From Halobacillus litoralis (GTDB lineage Bacteria > Bacillota > Bacilli > Bacillales > Halobacillaceae): a DNA stretch of 64,000 nt. The stretch is from assembly GCF_009856415.1 (NCBI RefSeq), contig NZ_WMEZ01000002.1:372001-436000 (forward strand). The letters run 5' to 3'. Under the pieces are notes generated by a model, which was given only the letters and a program-made list of their open reading frames with translations, did not search any database and was not told the DNA's origin. This document shows positions 9,372 through 18,384 of this stretch, in pieces (position 1 is the first letter of the stretch; each line of letters starts with the position of its first letter). The translations under genes and the position numbers were made by a program.

Positions 9372-10190
9372 CTACTCCCCCATTTTTGTAATTTTTGATT
9401 CATATGGATAAGGTTCTGAAAAACCTAGTTGCTTTGAAAGTGTCTCGCAAATCCCCCACATCCGTGATGCATATCTTTCCGCCTGATCTGGTGTGACAGT
9501 CGAAGCAAATCCAGCCACACTAATTCCAGCTGCAATCTCTCCGAACCGGTCAAATATCGGCGTCCCTACAGATGCCGTTCCTTCTTCAAGTTCAGATTGA
9601 CTGTAGCTATATCCACATTTCCGAGTTTCTTTTACCTTTTCCATAATGACCTCGTCATCGATCATCGTTTGAGAGGCGTACTTCTTTTTCTCCTTCTCCT
9701 GCTGCAGAATTCGTTGAATCTCATGGTCAGGTAAAAAGGATAACAGCGTACGAGGACAGGCCCCTGCGTAGAGAGGAGCTCTTCTCCCGATTTTCGTATA
9801 TAAGCGGACAGGTTTATCACTTTCAACTTTTTCGATATAAATGGCCTCATCTTGATCCATGATAATGAGCTGGACGGATTCTCCGAACTCCTGCTGCAGC
9901 TTCCTCATATGCGGAAGTGCAAGGCCACGGATCTCGAACTGACTCGAAACCATGTGTCCAAGTTCAATCAGACGTGTGCCTAACTGATACATTTCTCCAT
10001 CGATAAATACACCATTCTGATAAAAACTTACTCTTTGAATAAAACCTTCTTCCTCAAGCGTCTTCATTAAGCGGTAGACAGTCGCTTTCGGCAGATCGGA
10101 TGCCTCAGATATTTTATCGAGCCTCCAATAAGGCGTTTCTTCTGTGAAAAATCTTAGAAGTTGAAGTGCTTTTGATAATGTTTTACTCAT
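9372..10190 (-). CDS. IclR-family transcriptional regulator
   Basis: 272 residues from the ATG at 10190 (MSKTLSKALQLLRFF), giving the usual IclR layout: winged helix at about residues 5-65 with LPKATVYRLMKTLEEEGFI as recognition region, then the ligand-binding domain ending near EPYPYE. A start at 10226 would add 12 residues, overlap the DppF stop, and has no ribosome site. The gene sits inside the operon, between the ATPase genes and the binding protein. A palindrome TGAAA-N5-TTTCA at the operon promoter is the obvious candidate operator. The regulator probably controls its own operon, sensing a transported or derived metabolite. Confidence 0.9.
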   Translation of the reverse strand: MSKTLSKALQLLRFFTEETPYWRLDKISEASDLPKATVYRLMKTLEEEGFIQRVSFYQNGVFIDGEMYQLGTRLIELGHMVSSQFEIRGLALPHMRKLQQEFGESVQLIIMDQDEAIYIEKVESDKPVRLYTKIGRRAPLYAGACPRTLLSFLPDHEIQRILQQEKEKKKYASQTMIDDEVIMEKVKETRKCGYSYSQSELEEGTASVGTPIFDRFGEIAAGISVAGFASTVTPDQAERYASRMWGICETLSKQLGFSEPYPYESKITKMGE

Positions 10191-10191
10191 C

Positions 10192-11193
10192 CTATCCGGT
10201 CCGTTCTGGTTCTGTAGGCTGATCATATAAATGACAGGCTACAAACCGTCCATTTTGGTTTTCCAGCTGAGGCCGGACTTCAGAACAGATGTCCATTTTC
10301 ATTGGACAGCGAGGATGAAAGGCACACCCTTTAGGTGGATCCGAAGGACTTGGTACATCTCCTTCTAAGATGATATCTTTTTTCTTACGCTTCGGATCCA
10401 TCACAGGAACAGCAGATAACAACGCTTCTGCATAGGGATGAAGCGGGCGGTCATAGAGTTCGTGCTTCCCAGCCATTTCCACCATTCGTCCGAGATACAT
10501 GACTCCGATACGGTTGCAAAAATGTTTAACAACACTCAAGTCGTGAGATATAAATATGTAGGTTAGACCCAATTCCTTTTGTAAATCACGCAGCAGATTC
10601 AATACTTGAGACTGTATGGAAACATCCAATGCTGAGACGGGTTCATCGGCAATGATGATGCTTGGTTCACAAGCTAAAGCTCTTGCTATCCCAATCCTTT
10701 GCCGCTGTCCACCACTAAATTCATGAGGGTGACGGTCGATTTGTTCAGGTCTTAACCCTACCTGATCCATCAGTTCAAGCACACGTTCTCTTCTCGCTTT
10801 TTTTCCTTCATACAATCCAAAGTTAATCAGTGGCTCTTCAATGATTTCTCCCACTTTCATCCTTGGATTAAGGGAAGCGAAAGGATCCTGAAAAATGATT
10901 TGTATTTCTCTACGTAGATTTTTCATTTCCTGTTTAGAGGCCTTCGTGATATCTTTGCCTTTAAACAAGACTTCTCCATCTGTCGCCTCAATCAACTGTA
11001 GAATGGTCTTGCCTGTTGTACTTTTCCCACAGCCTGATTCACCGACAATTCCAAGGGTCTCCCCTTTATTCACATGAAAGGAGACATCGTCCACGGCTTT
11101 GACTTGATTCAACGTCTTCTTACCGAAGATTCCTCCCTTGATTGGAAAGTACTTTTTAAGATTTTTCACTTCAAGAATGGTTTCCTGCGCCAA
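10192..11193 (-). CDS. Peptide ABC transporter ATP-binding protein, DppF/OppF type
   Basis: 333 residues from a TTG at 11193, chosen because GGGAGGAAGG lies directly upstream and the protein then begins [20 protein letters not shown] as in homologues. An ATG at 11217 with GAGG upstream is the alternative. Walker A is GESGCGKST (about residues 51-59), signature SGGQRQR, Walker [13 protein letters not shown]. The C-terminal oligopeptide-transporter region [14 protein letters not shown] is present. It partners the DppD-type ATPase, overlapping that gene by 23 bases. Confidence 0.93.
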   Translation of the reverse strand: MAQETILEVKNLKKYFPIKGGIFGKKTLNQVKAVDDVSFHVNKGETLGIVGESGCGKSTTGKTILQLIEATDGEVLFKGKDITKASKQEMKNLRREIQIIFQDPFASLNPRMKVGEIIEEPLINFGLYEGKKARRERVLELMDQVGLRPEQIDRHPHEFSGGQRQRIGIARALACEPSIIIADEPVSALDVSIQSQVLNLLRDLQKELGLTYIFISHDLSVVKHFCNRIGVMYLGRMVEMAGKHELYDRPLHPYAEALLSAVPVMDPKRKKKDIILEGDVPSPSDPPKGCAFHPRCPMKMDICSEVRPQLENQNGRFVACHLYDQPTEPERTG

Positions 11194-12187
11194 CTTCCTT
11201 CCTCCCTTCTTGAACATTTGAAACATCCTCATGATAGAGCCAGCAACGGCTTTTCGATTGTTCATTGACATCGAACAATGGAGGTGTCTGATGACAAGCT
11301 TCAAATGCATGCTTACAACGTGGAGCAAATCGGCATCCTGTTGGCATTTGCTCAGGTGTCGGCACGGTTCCGCTGATGGAAGACAAATACTCTTCATCCT
11401 TGTCCATATTTGGAACAGAATCGACTAATCCCTTGGTATAAGGGTGTTTTGGTGATTCAAAGAGCTCTTCTACAGTCGCTTCTTCGACCACTTCCCCTGC
11501 ATACATCACGATGACACGGTCACAAGTTTCCGCTACGACACCTAAATCATGAGTAATCATCACAATCGACATATTCATCTCATCTTGCAGGGACTGCATG
11601 AGCCTTAAGATTTGCGCCTGAATAGTAACGTCCAAAGCGGTTGTCGGCTCATCGGCAATCAACAGCCCAGGATTACAAGATAAAGCCATCGCAATCATGA
11701 CCCTTTGCCTCATACCACCGGATAACTGGTGCGGATATTCATGCAGCACTTGCTCCGCGCGAGGTATTCCAACCAACTTCAGCATATGTAACGCACGGTC
11801 ATACGCTTCCTTCTTCGTTTTTTTCGTATGATTACGCACTAGCTCAACGATTTGGAAGCCAATTGTATAAACGGGATTAAGAGAAGTCATCGGCTCCTGG
11901 AAAATCATCGCCATTTCTTTTCCACGCTTTTTTCTGTATGCATTCTTCGATAACTTGGTCAACTCTTCTCCATTAAGCGTTAAGGAACCACCTGTCACCG
12001 ATAGTGCTTGCGGTAAAAGATCCATAATAGACAGAGACGTCATACTCTTTCCACAACCTGATTCTCCTACAATTCCAAGGGTCTCCCCTTTGTTTACAGA
12101 GAAAGAAACCTTATTAACGATGTTTCTTCTTTCGTTATCGATTTTCACCGACACTTCTAAGTCTTTTACATCAAGGACTTTGGACAC
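11171..12187 (-). CDS. Peptide ABC transporter ATP-binding protein, DppD/OppD type
   Basis: 338 residues from GTG 12187, seven bases after GGAGG; a second GTG at 12193 is too close to that site. Walker A is [10 protein letters not shown], signature SGGMRQR, Walker [13 protein letters not shown], and the C-terminal cysteine region is [14 protein letters not shown]. First gene of the leftward peptide operon, with a clear promoter and candidate IclR operator just upstream. Confidence 0.93.
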   Translation of the reverse strand: MSKVLDVKDLEVSVKIDNERRNIVNKVSFSVNKGETLGIVGESGCGKSMTSLSIMDLLPQALSVTGGSLTLNGEELTKLSKNAYRKKRGKEMAMIFQEPMTSLNPVYTIGFQIVELVRNHTKKTKKEAYDRALHMLKLVGIPRAEQVLHEYPHQLSGGMRQRVMIAMALSCNPGLLIADEPTTALDVTIQAQILRLMQSLQDEMNMSIVMITHDLGVVAETCDRVIVMYAGEVVEEATVEELFESPKHPYTKGLVDSVPNMDKDEEYLSSISGTVPTPEQMPTGCRFAPRCKHAFEACHQTPPLFDVNEQSKSRCWLYHEDVSNVQEGRKEVGAGNHS

Positions 12188-12210
12188 GACCACCCCTCCA
12201 TTTCATTATT

Positions 12211-12225
12211 TGAAACGCTATTTCA
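12211..12225. promoter_or_regulatory. Candidate IclR-type operator
   Basis: Palindrome TGAAA-N5-TTTCA lying between the promoter's -10 and the DppD ribosome site. It resembles KdgR/IclR-type boxes (TGAAAc...gTTTCA). Because the operon encodes an IclR regulator, autoregulation by roadblock or occlusion is likely. Inferred, not proven. Confidence 0.5.
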
Positions 12226-12242
12226 TTTCCTGGATTAACCAT

Positions 12243-12271
12243 ATAATACATAATGGTCAGAAAATTATCAA
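12243..12271 (-). promoter_or_regulatory. Sigma-A-type promoter of the peptide operon
   Basis: On the minus strand TTGATA, 17-base spacer, TATTAT, about 50 bases upstream of the DppD start. Confidence 0.6.
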
Positions 12272-12428
12272 CCTTTGAAAAAGTATAAAAACTAGTTCTC
12301 CTGGGTGAAAATTTCTAACTTTCCTTTAGTCATAGGGAAAAGGAGACATAAAAATTTGTTGTAAAATTTATTAGAATGAAAAACCTTTTTTGTAAATTTG
12401 TTGAAATATGAGGAGCTTCAAAGTCATA

Positions 12429-12462
12429 AAAAAAGCGTAGGAGCCTATTTCCCTACGCTTAA
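12429..12462 (-). terminator. Terminator of the yfcC-like gene (GCGTAG hairpin family)
   Basis: AAGCGTAGG / CCTACGCTT stem followed on the minus strand by a T run. One of at least seven hairpins in the window with a shared GCGTAG stem. Confidence 0.85.
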
Positions 12463-12503
12463 ATCGCTTCAACAATATTATGAGTTTAATAGATCAGTTT
12501 CTC

Positions 12504-13922
12504 TTACACTGGTCCCCAACTAATCAACACGCCAACCGTAAGCATAATGACAGCAATCACTGTCCAAATCAATAACAACGGCAGCATCCATTTCGCCCAC
12601 TTAATCCAGGGCACTCCAGCTACAGCAAGACTCGCCATGAGCGGCCCTGATGTTGGGAATATGCTGTTCGTAAATCCATCACCAAACTGATAAGCCTGCA
12701 CGGCGACCTGACGGGTAACGCCGATCATGTCAGCCAGCGGCGATAGAATCGGCATAGCGATCATGGCCTGCCCGCTTCCAGAAGGGATGAGGAAGTTCAT
12801 GACACCATTAGCCACAAACATACCAAGGGCTGCCATCACAGGAGAAAGTCCTTCCAAAGGAACAGATAAAGCATGAACAGCTGTATCGAGAATGTTGGCA
12901 TTCTCCATGACAATCAGAATGGCACGGGCGACACCAATGATAAGTGCGCCATACACAAGTTTTTGACACCCATCAAGGAAGGTCAGAGCAATCTTATTGT
13001 AATTCATTCCGGCGATGATTCCTGAAACAATACCAATAATAATGAAAAATGCAGCCATATGGTTGATCGTCCATTTGTATTGGATCGTTGCAAAGATGAA
13101 GAAGGCCAGGGCAACAGCAACAAAGGAAAGTATCCATTTATGTCTGGCTGTAAAAGGGGCTTGCAGTTCATCATGGGAAGCATCCTTTTCATCTAATACA
13201 CCGATCAAGCTTCTTGATGGATCATGAAGGATTCGTTTCGCGTACCTCCATGTGTAAAGAATCGTTACCCCTACAATCACTACAAAAGCGATGATTCTCA
13301 AAGCCATCCCCGAAAATAAAGGAAGGTCTGCGATCGACTGTGCAATTCCTACCGTATATGGATTCAAAAATCCTACGTTAAAGCCGGCAAACGTGGCTCC
13401 AAACGTAATGGAAACCGCTACAATCGCATCAAGTTTCAACGCTCTAGCAATAATCACACCAATCGCAACAAATGGGATGACAGAGTTTGCTACCGCACCA
13501 ACCGCACCGCCTAGAGCGAATAAAACAGAAACAATGGCAATCAGCCAAAACTCTTTCCCTTTCGTTTTATCTACAGCACGCAAGATACCTCCCTTAATGG
13601 CACCCGACCGCTCAATGACCTCAAAAGCACCTCCGGCGAAAAGAACGAGGAAGATCAATCCACCAGACTGGACCATTCCTTCCTGCAATGCTAAGAAAAT
13701 ATCCATAAACCCGGCCGGCTCTCCCTCAACGCTTGCATATGTATTCGGAACGACTCGCTCCACCCCATCAATCGTCTCTCTTTCAAATGATCCGGAGGGA
13801 ACGATGTATGTAGCGATGACCGCTGTTAGTAAGACAGCAAACAGAATCACGTATGTATCCGGCATTTCCCACTTCTTCTTATGATTACTAGAAACTTCTG
13901 GTGCTTTTTCAGGCAAACTCAT
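12504..13922 (-). CDS. YfcC-family integral membrane transporter
   Basis: 472 residues with about twelve hydrophobic segments. The start MSLPEKAPEVSS, the EMPDTYVILF entry helix, the external loop with IVPSGSFER, and the inner repeats FATAPxxAPGGAxGAVANSV-like and MNFLIPSGSGQA match the YfcC/COG1288 group of the DcuC/AbgT-related ion transporters, which carry amino acids or carboxylates. The substrate is unknown. It is monocistronic, with AGGAGG eleven bases before the ATG and its own terminator. It lies just upstream of the peptide operon in the same orientation, so a role in exchanging amino acids derived from peptides is possible but not shown. Confidence 0.85.
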   Translation of the reverse strand: MSLPEKAPEVSSNHKKKWEMPDTYVILFAVLLTAVIATYIVPSGSFERETIDGVERVVPNTYASVEGEPAGFMDIFLALQEGMVQSGGLIFLVLFAGGAFEVIERSGAIKGGILRAVDKTKGKEFWLIAIVSVLFALGGAVGAVANSVIPFVAIGVIIARALKLDAIVAVSITFGATFAGFNVGFLNPYTVGIAQSIADLPLFSGMALRIIAFVVIVGVTILYTWRYAKRILHDPSRSLIGVLDEKDASHDELQAPFTARHKWILSFVAVALAFFIFATIQYKWTINHMAAFFIIIGIVSGIIAGMNYNKIALTFLDGCQKLVYGALIIGVARAILIVMENANILDTAVHALSVPLEGLSPVMAALGMFVANGVMNFLIPSGSGQAMIAMPILSPLADMIGVTRQVAVQAYQFGDGFTNSIFPTSGPLMASLAVAGVPWIKWAKWMLPLLLIWTVIAVIMLTVGVLISWGPV

Positions 13923-14156
13923 TTAATGACATACCTCCTAAAATTCTCCCATTTGAAATATTAGGAAATTATACTATAGTTCCTTTATAATCTCAAAATT
14001 CAGTCTTTTTCACCAATACTCTTTGTACGTCTACAAGTAGCATTTTAGTAGAATGTTCCTAGGGACCATAACCCCCTGAAAAGAATACTTTTAAGGAAAT
14101 ATAAAGAAATTTTTCATAAATTGACAAAAAAAGATATACTCATCTTCATTTTCTAG

Positions 14157-14162
14157 TATAAT
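14157..14162 (+). promoter_or_regulatory. Possible -10 element
   Basis: TATAAT 33 bases before the start of the small membrane protein gene. A TTGACA at 14121 is too far away (about 30 bases) to be its partner, and no other -35 is convincing. Confidence 0.3.
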
Positions 14163-14194
14163 AGTCGTGGAACTAATTGAATGGAGGTGTAATT

Positions 14195-14518
14195 ATGAAT
14201 GTCAAATTAAAGAATGATGCAGGAGTCGTCAAAGAGGTAAAAGTAGGATTCAGTTGGACTACTTTCTTTTTCGGTTTTATTCCTGCTCTTATTAGAGGAG
14301 ATTTAAAGTGGGCCGTGATCATGTTTGTTACTGCCATACTTGCCGGCATTTTCACCCTTGGAATTGGTGCTTGGATCCCTGGAATTATTTTTTCTTTTGT
14401 TTATAACAAGATCTACATCAAAGGGTTGCTGGAGAAGGGATATCGTCCTGCGACTGAAAGCGATCAAACAACATTAGAACAACAGGAGATTATCTCACCT
14501 GTTGCCAAAGGAGCTTAA
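14195..14518 (+). CDS. Small two-helix membrane protein of unknown function
   Basis: 107 residues from the ATG at 14195 with GGAGGTG at proper distance. The central part has FSWTTFFFGFIPALIRGD then a long hydrophobic segment (WAVIMFVTAILAGIFTLGIG), and the C-terminus ends in a KIYIKGLLEKGYRP box. This pattern resembles small DUF2628/HrgC-like bacterial proteins (aromatic FFFGxxPxLxRGDxK motif, C-terminal 'N..Y...L..kGY'). No function is assigned. Single gene with a strong terminator. Confidence 0.8.
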   Translation: MNVKLKNDAGVVKEVKVGFSWTTFFFGFIPALIRGDLKWAVIMFVTAILAGIFTLGIGAWIPGIIFSFVYNKIYIKGLLEKGYRPATESDQTTLEQQEIISPVAKGA

Positions 14519-14566
14519 TAGGCTCGGGTTGTATCCTGAACCATTAAAAGCTACATAATGAATAAA

Positions 14567-14609
14567 AGAAGAAGAGGGAAGCGATCATGCCTCCCTCTTC
14601 TTCTTTTTT
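14567..14609 (+). terminator. Rho-independent terminator
   Basis: GAAGAAGAGGGA / TCCCTCTTCTTC stem followed by TTTTTT, just after the small membrane protein gene. Confidence 0.85.
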
Positions 14610-14710
14610 ATAGAAACTGACTAAGATAAAAACCTCGATGAGGGATAACATCCAACCCACGTTCTATGGTAAAATGTGTAACGGTATTCAACATTAAACG
14701 GAGGCTTTAT

Positions 14711-16720
14711 ATGAATCTATATAAAGAAAAGAAAAGAAAATTCAGGCCGGAGATAGAAGGATTACGAGCGATAGCTGCGATATTAGTCGCTGTTTACCAT
14801 ATCTGGTTAGGTAATGTTTCAGGTGGTGTCGATGTATTCTTCGTCGTATCCGGATTTTTAATAACAATCTCTCTTTTAAATATGTTTGAAAGAACAGGGA
14901 AAATAGATATATTGGGCTTTCTTCTAAAACTGGGAAAAAGATTATTTCCAATAGCATTCTCAGTACTAGTCTTTGTGATTATTACTAGTTTTTATTTCCT
15001 ACCTCAGTCTCAATGGTCATCAATTATTCAGGAAGTCGCCGCTTCTTTGGTCTATTTTGAGAATTGGCAGCTGGCCAGCAACTCGGTGGATTATTTGGCG
15101 CAAAATAACGTCGCCAGCCCCGTGCAGCATTTTTGGGCCATGAGTACCCAGTTTCAGTTTTATATTATTTGGACCTTAGTATTGCTCACATCCATAGCAA
15201 TCGCAAAGAAATTAAACATGAAAACAAGAAACGCTTTATTCTATACGTTGATCGTGATCTGTGTTGTGTCCATCAGCTATTCCGTCTATAAGACTTCAGT
15301 GAATCAACCATGGGCTTACTTTGATACATTCGCTAGGGCTTGGGAATTTGCAGCGGGGGGCATCCTCTCTCTAGTCATAGCCAACATCTCCTTGAATAAA
15401 TCTACAAATCTAGTCATTGGCTGGTTGGGTTTATTCGGACTAGTAAGCTGTGGTCTGCTCCTACAAGTATCGACTGTTTTCCCTGGATATGCGGCTTTAT
15501 GGCCGGTTCTGTCAGCGGTGTTGATCTTGATTGCTGGTAATGGTGGTGGGAAATTTGGAGCACACCATCTGTTAAGTGCGAAACCATTGGTTCGGTTCGG
15601 TGGAATTTCATACGGTTTCTACCTATGGCATTGGCCGCTATTAATCTTATATTTCAACATCATTGGTAATGACACGGTTCCCATCACACACGGTTTATTG
15701 ATTATCGGGTTGGCCGTCGTGTTGTCCTATGTGACTACGAATCTATTTGAAAAGCCTATCAGAAACAAAAAAATACAATCGAAACCAAAGTTAGCATTCA
15801 TACTAGTAGCCATTGCCGTTCCAGTTGTAATTTTAAATGGCTCCTGGTCTTGGTACGTGAAGGATGCACAATTTGCATCTGCCAGTGTGGAAATCTCTAA
15901 TAGCGATGATTACCCAGGTGCTTTAGTTATGGCATCCGATGACGAGTTTCATTCAGATGAACCTTTCGCACCTAGTGTTTTACAGGCAAAAGAAGAAACT
16001 CCAAAAAGTTATGATGATGGGTGCCACCAAGGTATGGAAGAGTCCGAAGTCATTCTGTGTGAATATGGTGAAGTCGACAATCCAGATTATACGATCGCCT
16101 TAGTCGGAGGCTCCCATAGTGCCCACTGGCTGGCTCCATTAGAGAACTACGCGAATGAAGAAAATATCAAAATTCTGAACTATACACGTAGTGCCTGCCG
16201 ATTCTCCAGCGAGTCTTATTTATTGACGACAGAACTCGATCAGGAAACTTGTGCAGAGTGGAACGAAAGTGTCATGGACGAATTGATTGAGAAGAAACCT
16301 GACCTTGTTTACACAACCGCCGATGCTACAGAGTGGGAAGGAATCCCTGAAGGTTATGTGGATCAATGGAAAGAACTTGGAAAACATGATATCAACGTGT
16401 TTGCCTTAAAAGACAATCCAAGAGCTGAATTTGATATTCCTACTTGTATTGATGAACATGGTGCCAATGCTAAAGAATGTACGACAGAGGACGATCTTGA
16501 GGATCTATCAGACGACATTGATAAACTTGATTTGGATAGTGTGTACTATGCGGACTTGACGGATAAATTCTGTGAAGAGGATGTCTGTAAACCGATTATT
16601 GGTAACGTATTGGTTTATCAGGATGGTCACCATTTGACGAGGACTTATGCGGAAACGCTGACTCCTTTCGTTGGGGAAAAAGTAAGCGAGGCACTCGAAC
16701 ATTTTTATGATAGAAATTAA
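14711..16720 (+). CDS. Acyltransferase-3 family membrane protein with C-terminal SGNH domain (OatA-like)
   Basis: 669 residues from ATG 14711, preceded by GGAGG; the frame is open upstream to 14666 but lacks a ribosome site there. The N-terminal 380 residues form about ten membrane helices. They open with EIEGLRAIAAILVAVYHIW, carrying the conserved arginine and catalytic histidine of acyltransferase-3. An extracytoplasmic SGNH-like domain follows, with ALVGGSHSAHW (nucleophile block GxSHS) and DGHHLTRTYAETL (Asp/His block). It moves an acyl, usually acetyl, group across the membrane onto peptidoglycan or a surface glycan. Target unknown. It is a single gene with its own terminator and no co-transcribed glycan genes. 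Confidence 0.88.
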   Translation: MNLYKEKKRKFRPEIEGLRAIAAILVAVYHIWLGNVSGGVDVFFVVSGFLITISLLNMFERTGKIDILGFLLKLGKRLFPIAFSVLVFVIITSFYFLPQSQWSSIIQEVAASLVYFENWQLASNSVDYLAQNNVASPVQHFWAMSTQFQFYIIWTLVLLTSIAIAKKLNMKTRNALFYTLIVICVVSISYSVYKTSVNQPWAYFDTFARAWEFAAGGILSLVIANISLNKSTNLVIGWLGLFGLVSCGLLLQVSTVFPGYAALWPVLSAVLILIAGNGGGKFGAHHLLSAKPLVRFGGISYGFYLWHWPLLILYFNIIGNDTVPITHGLLIIGLAVVLSYVTTNLFEKPIRNKKIQSKPKLAFILVAIAVPVVILNGSWSWYVKDAQFASASVEISNSDDYPGALVMASDDEFHSDEPFAPSVLQAKEETPKSYDDGCHQGMEESEVILCEYGEVDNPDYTIALVGGSHSAHWLAPLENYANEENIKILNYTRSACRFSSESYLLTTELDQETCAEWNESVMDELIEKKPDLVYTTADATEWEGIPEGYVDQWKELGKHDINVFALKDNPRAEFDIPTCIDEHGANAKECTTEDDLEDLSDDIDKLDLDSVYYADLTDKFCEEDVCKPIIGNVLVYQDGHHLTRTYAETLTPFVGEKVSEALEHFYDRN

Positions 16721-16734
16721 GCTATACTGAACTG

Positions 16735-16760
16735 AGCACCTCTTTTGGGGTGCTTTTTTT
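16735..16760 (+). terminator. Rho-independent terminator
   Basis: AGCACC / GGTGCT stem with T7 after the acyltransferase gene. Confidence 0.85.
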
Positions 16761-16816
16761 ATCCTGCGGCATAATTGAATTCTCATTCTATAGAGTTATC
16801 CTTAAATGAAAAAGAT

Positions 16817-16841
16817 AGCACCAACAAAAATCATTGGTGCT
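16817..16841 (-). terminator. Weak terminator of the ankyrin gene
   Basis: AGCACCAA / TTGGTGCT stem; on the minus strand followed by ATCTTTTTC. Confidence 0.5.
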
Positions 16842-16903
16842 ATTATATGAACAATTTCTTTAATGATTTGATGTGATGGAGATTCATATGTGGAGCAAAG
16901 GGT

Positions 16904-18106
16904 TCAGTAAGAACTATGGTGATAACGGTTTATCCGATCAATATCATATTCCCATTCTGCAATGGCTTCTGAGTACTTCGTTGCCCCATTTCTTTGTGAT
17001 TTGAACCTGCGAATAAATTCTGATAATTTGTTGATAACTTGTTGTGTAGGATACTCATTTAATATCTCTGCTTGTAGGATCTCCCACCTCTTTTTCCTAC
17101 TTATTTTCGTAGAATACCCTCTTTCACTTAGGAATGAAGTTTTCGGATAATCATTCTCTGAGGATTGCGCGCTATTCCTTTCCGTTGTATGAATAGAGGG
17201 AACAACAAGTGGATTCGCGTACTTTTTCAGGAATTCAACAGCTTCTTCGAAGTAATATTGTTGAGCTAAATCCATTGCTGTTTGTCCATTTTCATTTCTT
17301 AGGTTAACGTTAGCCCCGTGTTTGACTAGCATTTTCATATAGTCAATGATCACCTCATTTCCATCTATGATGTAGTCTTTATACTTAAAAGCAGTCATCA
17401 GTACAGAGTTCCCATCATTATCCTGAAGGTTTACATCCGCTCCTGCATTCAAAAGTACCTCAGTGCATGCTAAAAAATCATTTTCATGCTCCAGTTCAAG
17501 ACTGAATAAACAGAGCATCAAAGGAGTTTCCCGATAAGAGTTCCTTTGATTTACATCCGCACCTCTGTAGATTAGATATTGGAGAAGTTCTTTGTCCCGG
17601 CTTATAGCTGCGACATGGTGAAGAAGTGAGAATCCCTCAGAGTCAATCTTATGTATGTCAGCTATTTTATCAAGGAGTAATGCAGCAACCTCCCTATTAT
17701 CCATGTCAATCGCTTGAATTAATGGAGATAAATTATTCTCATTAAAAATGGCACCGCTCTCCAGCAGAATAATAACAATCAAAACATCACACGTAGCAGA
17801 AGCTTGATACAAAACCTCTGTTAAATCATTCTGTGAAAAAGAATTCGTCTTTAGAAGTTCCATGACTACAATATGATTCCCCATAAAAGCAGCTTTCTTT
17901 AATAAACTCAATTGCTTATCATAATCGCATTTTATATGGTAGTTATCCTTTAATAACCATTGCGTGATAGATGAAGATCTTAAATCTAAGGACAAATACA
18001 AAGGATCACTTTTCAAATCTGATGCAAGGAACTCATCCACATTATCCTCTAGGTACTGAATACATTCACTTATATTTTCTTTTTGAATTGCTTTTTTAAT
18101 ATTCAA
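16904..18106 (-). CDS. Ankyrin-repeat protein
   Basis: 400 residues from a TTG at 18106 with AAAGGGTG upstream; an ATG at 18136 would add ten residues but has no close ribosome site. Several ankyrin repeats cover about residues 60-290, for example DSEGFSLLHHVAAISRDKE, NSYRETPLMLCLFS, DNDGNSVLMTAFKYKD and NENGQTAMDLAQQYY. The last 100 residues are basic and helical (SRKKRWEILQAEILNEY). No signal peptide or membrane segment, so cytoplasmic. It is likely a protein-binding scaffold; partner unknown. AT-rich and isolated, on the opposite strand to its neighbours. Confidence 0.8.
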   Translation of the reverse strand: MNIKKAIQKENISECIQYLEDNVDEFLASDLKSDPLYLSLDLRSSSITQWLLKDNYHIKCDYDKQLSLLKKAAFMGNHIVVMELLKTNSFSQNDLTEVLYQASATCDVLIVIILLESGAIFNENNLSPLIQAIDMDNREVAALLLDKIADIHKIDSEGFSLLHHVAAISRDKELLQYLIYRGADVNQRNSYRETPLMLCLFSLELEHENDFLACTEVLLNAGADVNLQDNDGNSVLMTAFKYKDYIIDGNEVIIDYMKMLVKHGANVNLRNENGQTAMDLAQQYYFEEAVEFLKKYANPLVVPSIHTTERNSAQSSENDYPKTSFLSERGYSTKISRKKRWEILQAEILNEYPTQQVINKLSEFIRRFKSQRNGATKYSEAIAEWEYDIDRINRYHHSSY

Positions 18107-18384
18107 TTGATCCACACCCTTTATCCAAGCTTCCATTTATTGATAAGCAAAAAGCCTTCCATTCTTTTTATCGGGTCTAATCTAGACTAAATTTAAGAAA
18201 TTCAAATGAAAGTATAAAGATAATAAAGAATCATGAATAATCTATATTAAGGAAACAAATTTGCTGTAGTGTCAACATAAAGAACCTACTCTTAAAGGGA
18301 CTTTTGTTATTCATATAGGTTAAAATTACCACTTAATCTAATTATCTACTATAATAAGACCTAGAAAAGAAGGAGGAATCTACT

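Noticed and set aside
11193-11397. N-terminal extension of the DppF-type ATPase to 11397
   Set aside because: The extra 68 codons are antisense-like sequence overlapping the DppD gene; the TTG with GGGAGG upstream gives the family's normal length.
13291-13884. 197-codon plus-strand frame
   Set aside because: Antisense to the YfcC-type transporter; proline/alanine/threonine-rich shadow of its membrane helices.
14121-14162. TTGACA at 14121 paired with TATAAT at 14157 as a promoter
   Set aside because: The spacing of about 30 bases is far too long for a sigma-A promoter.
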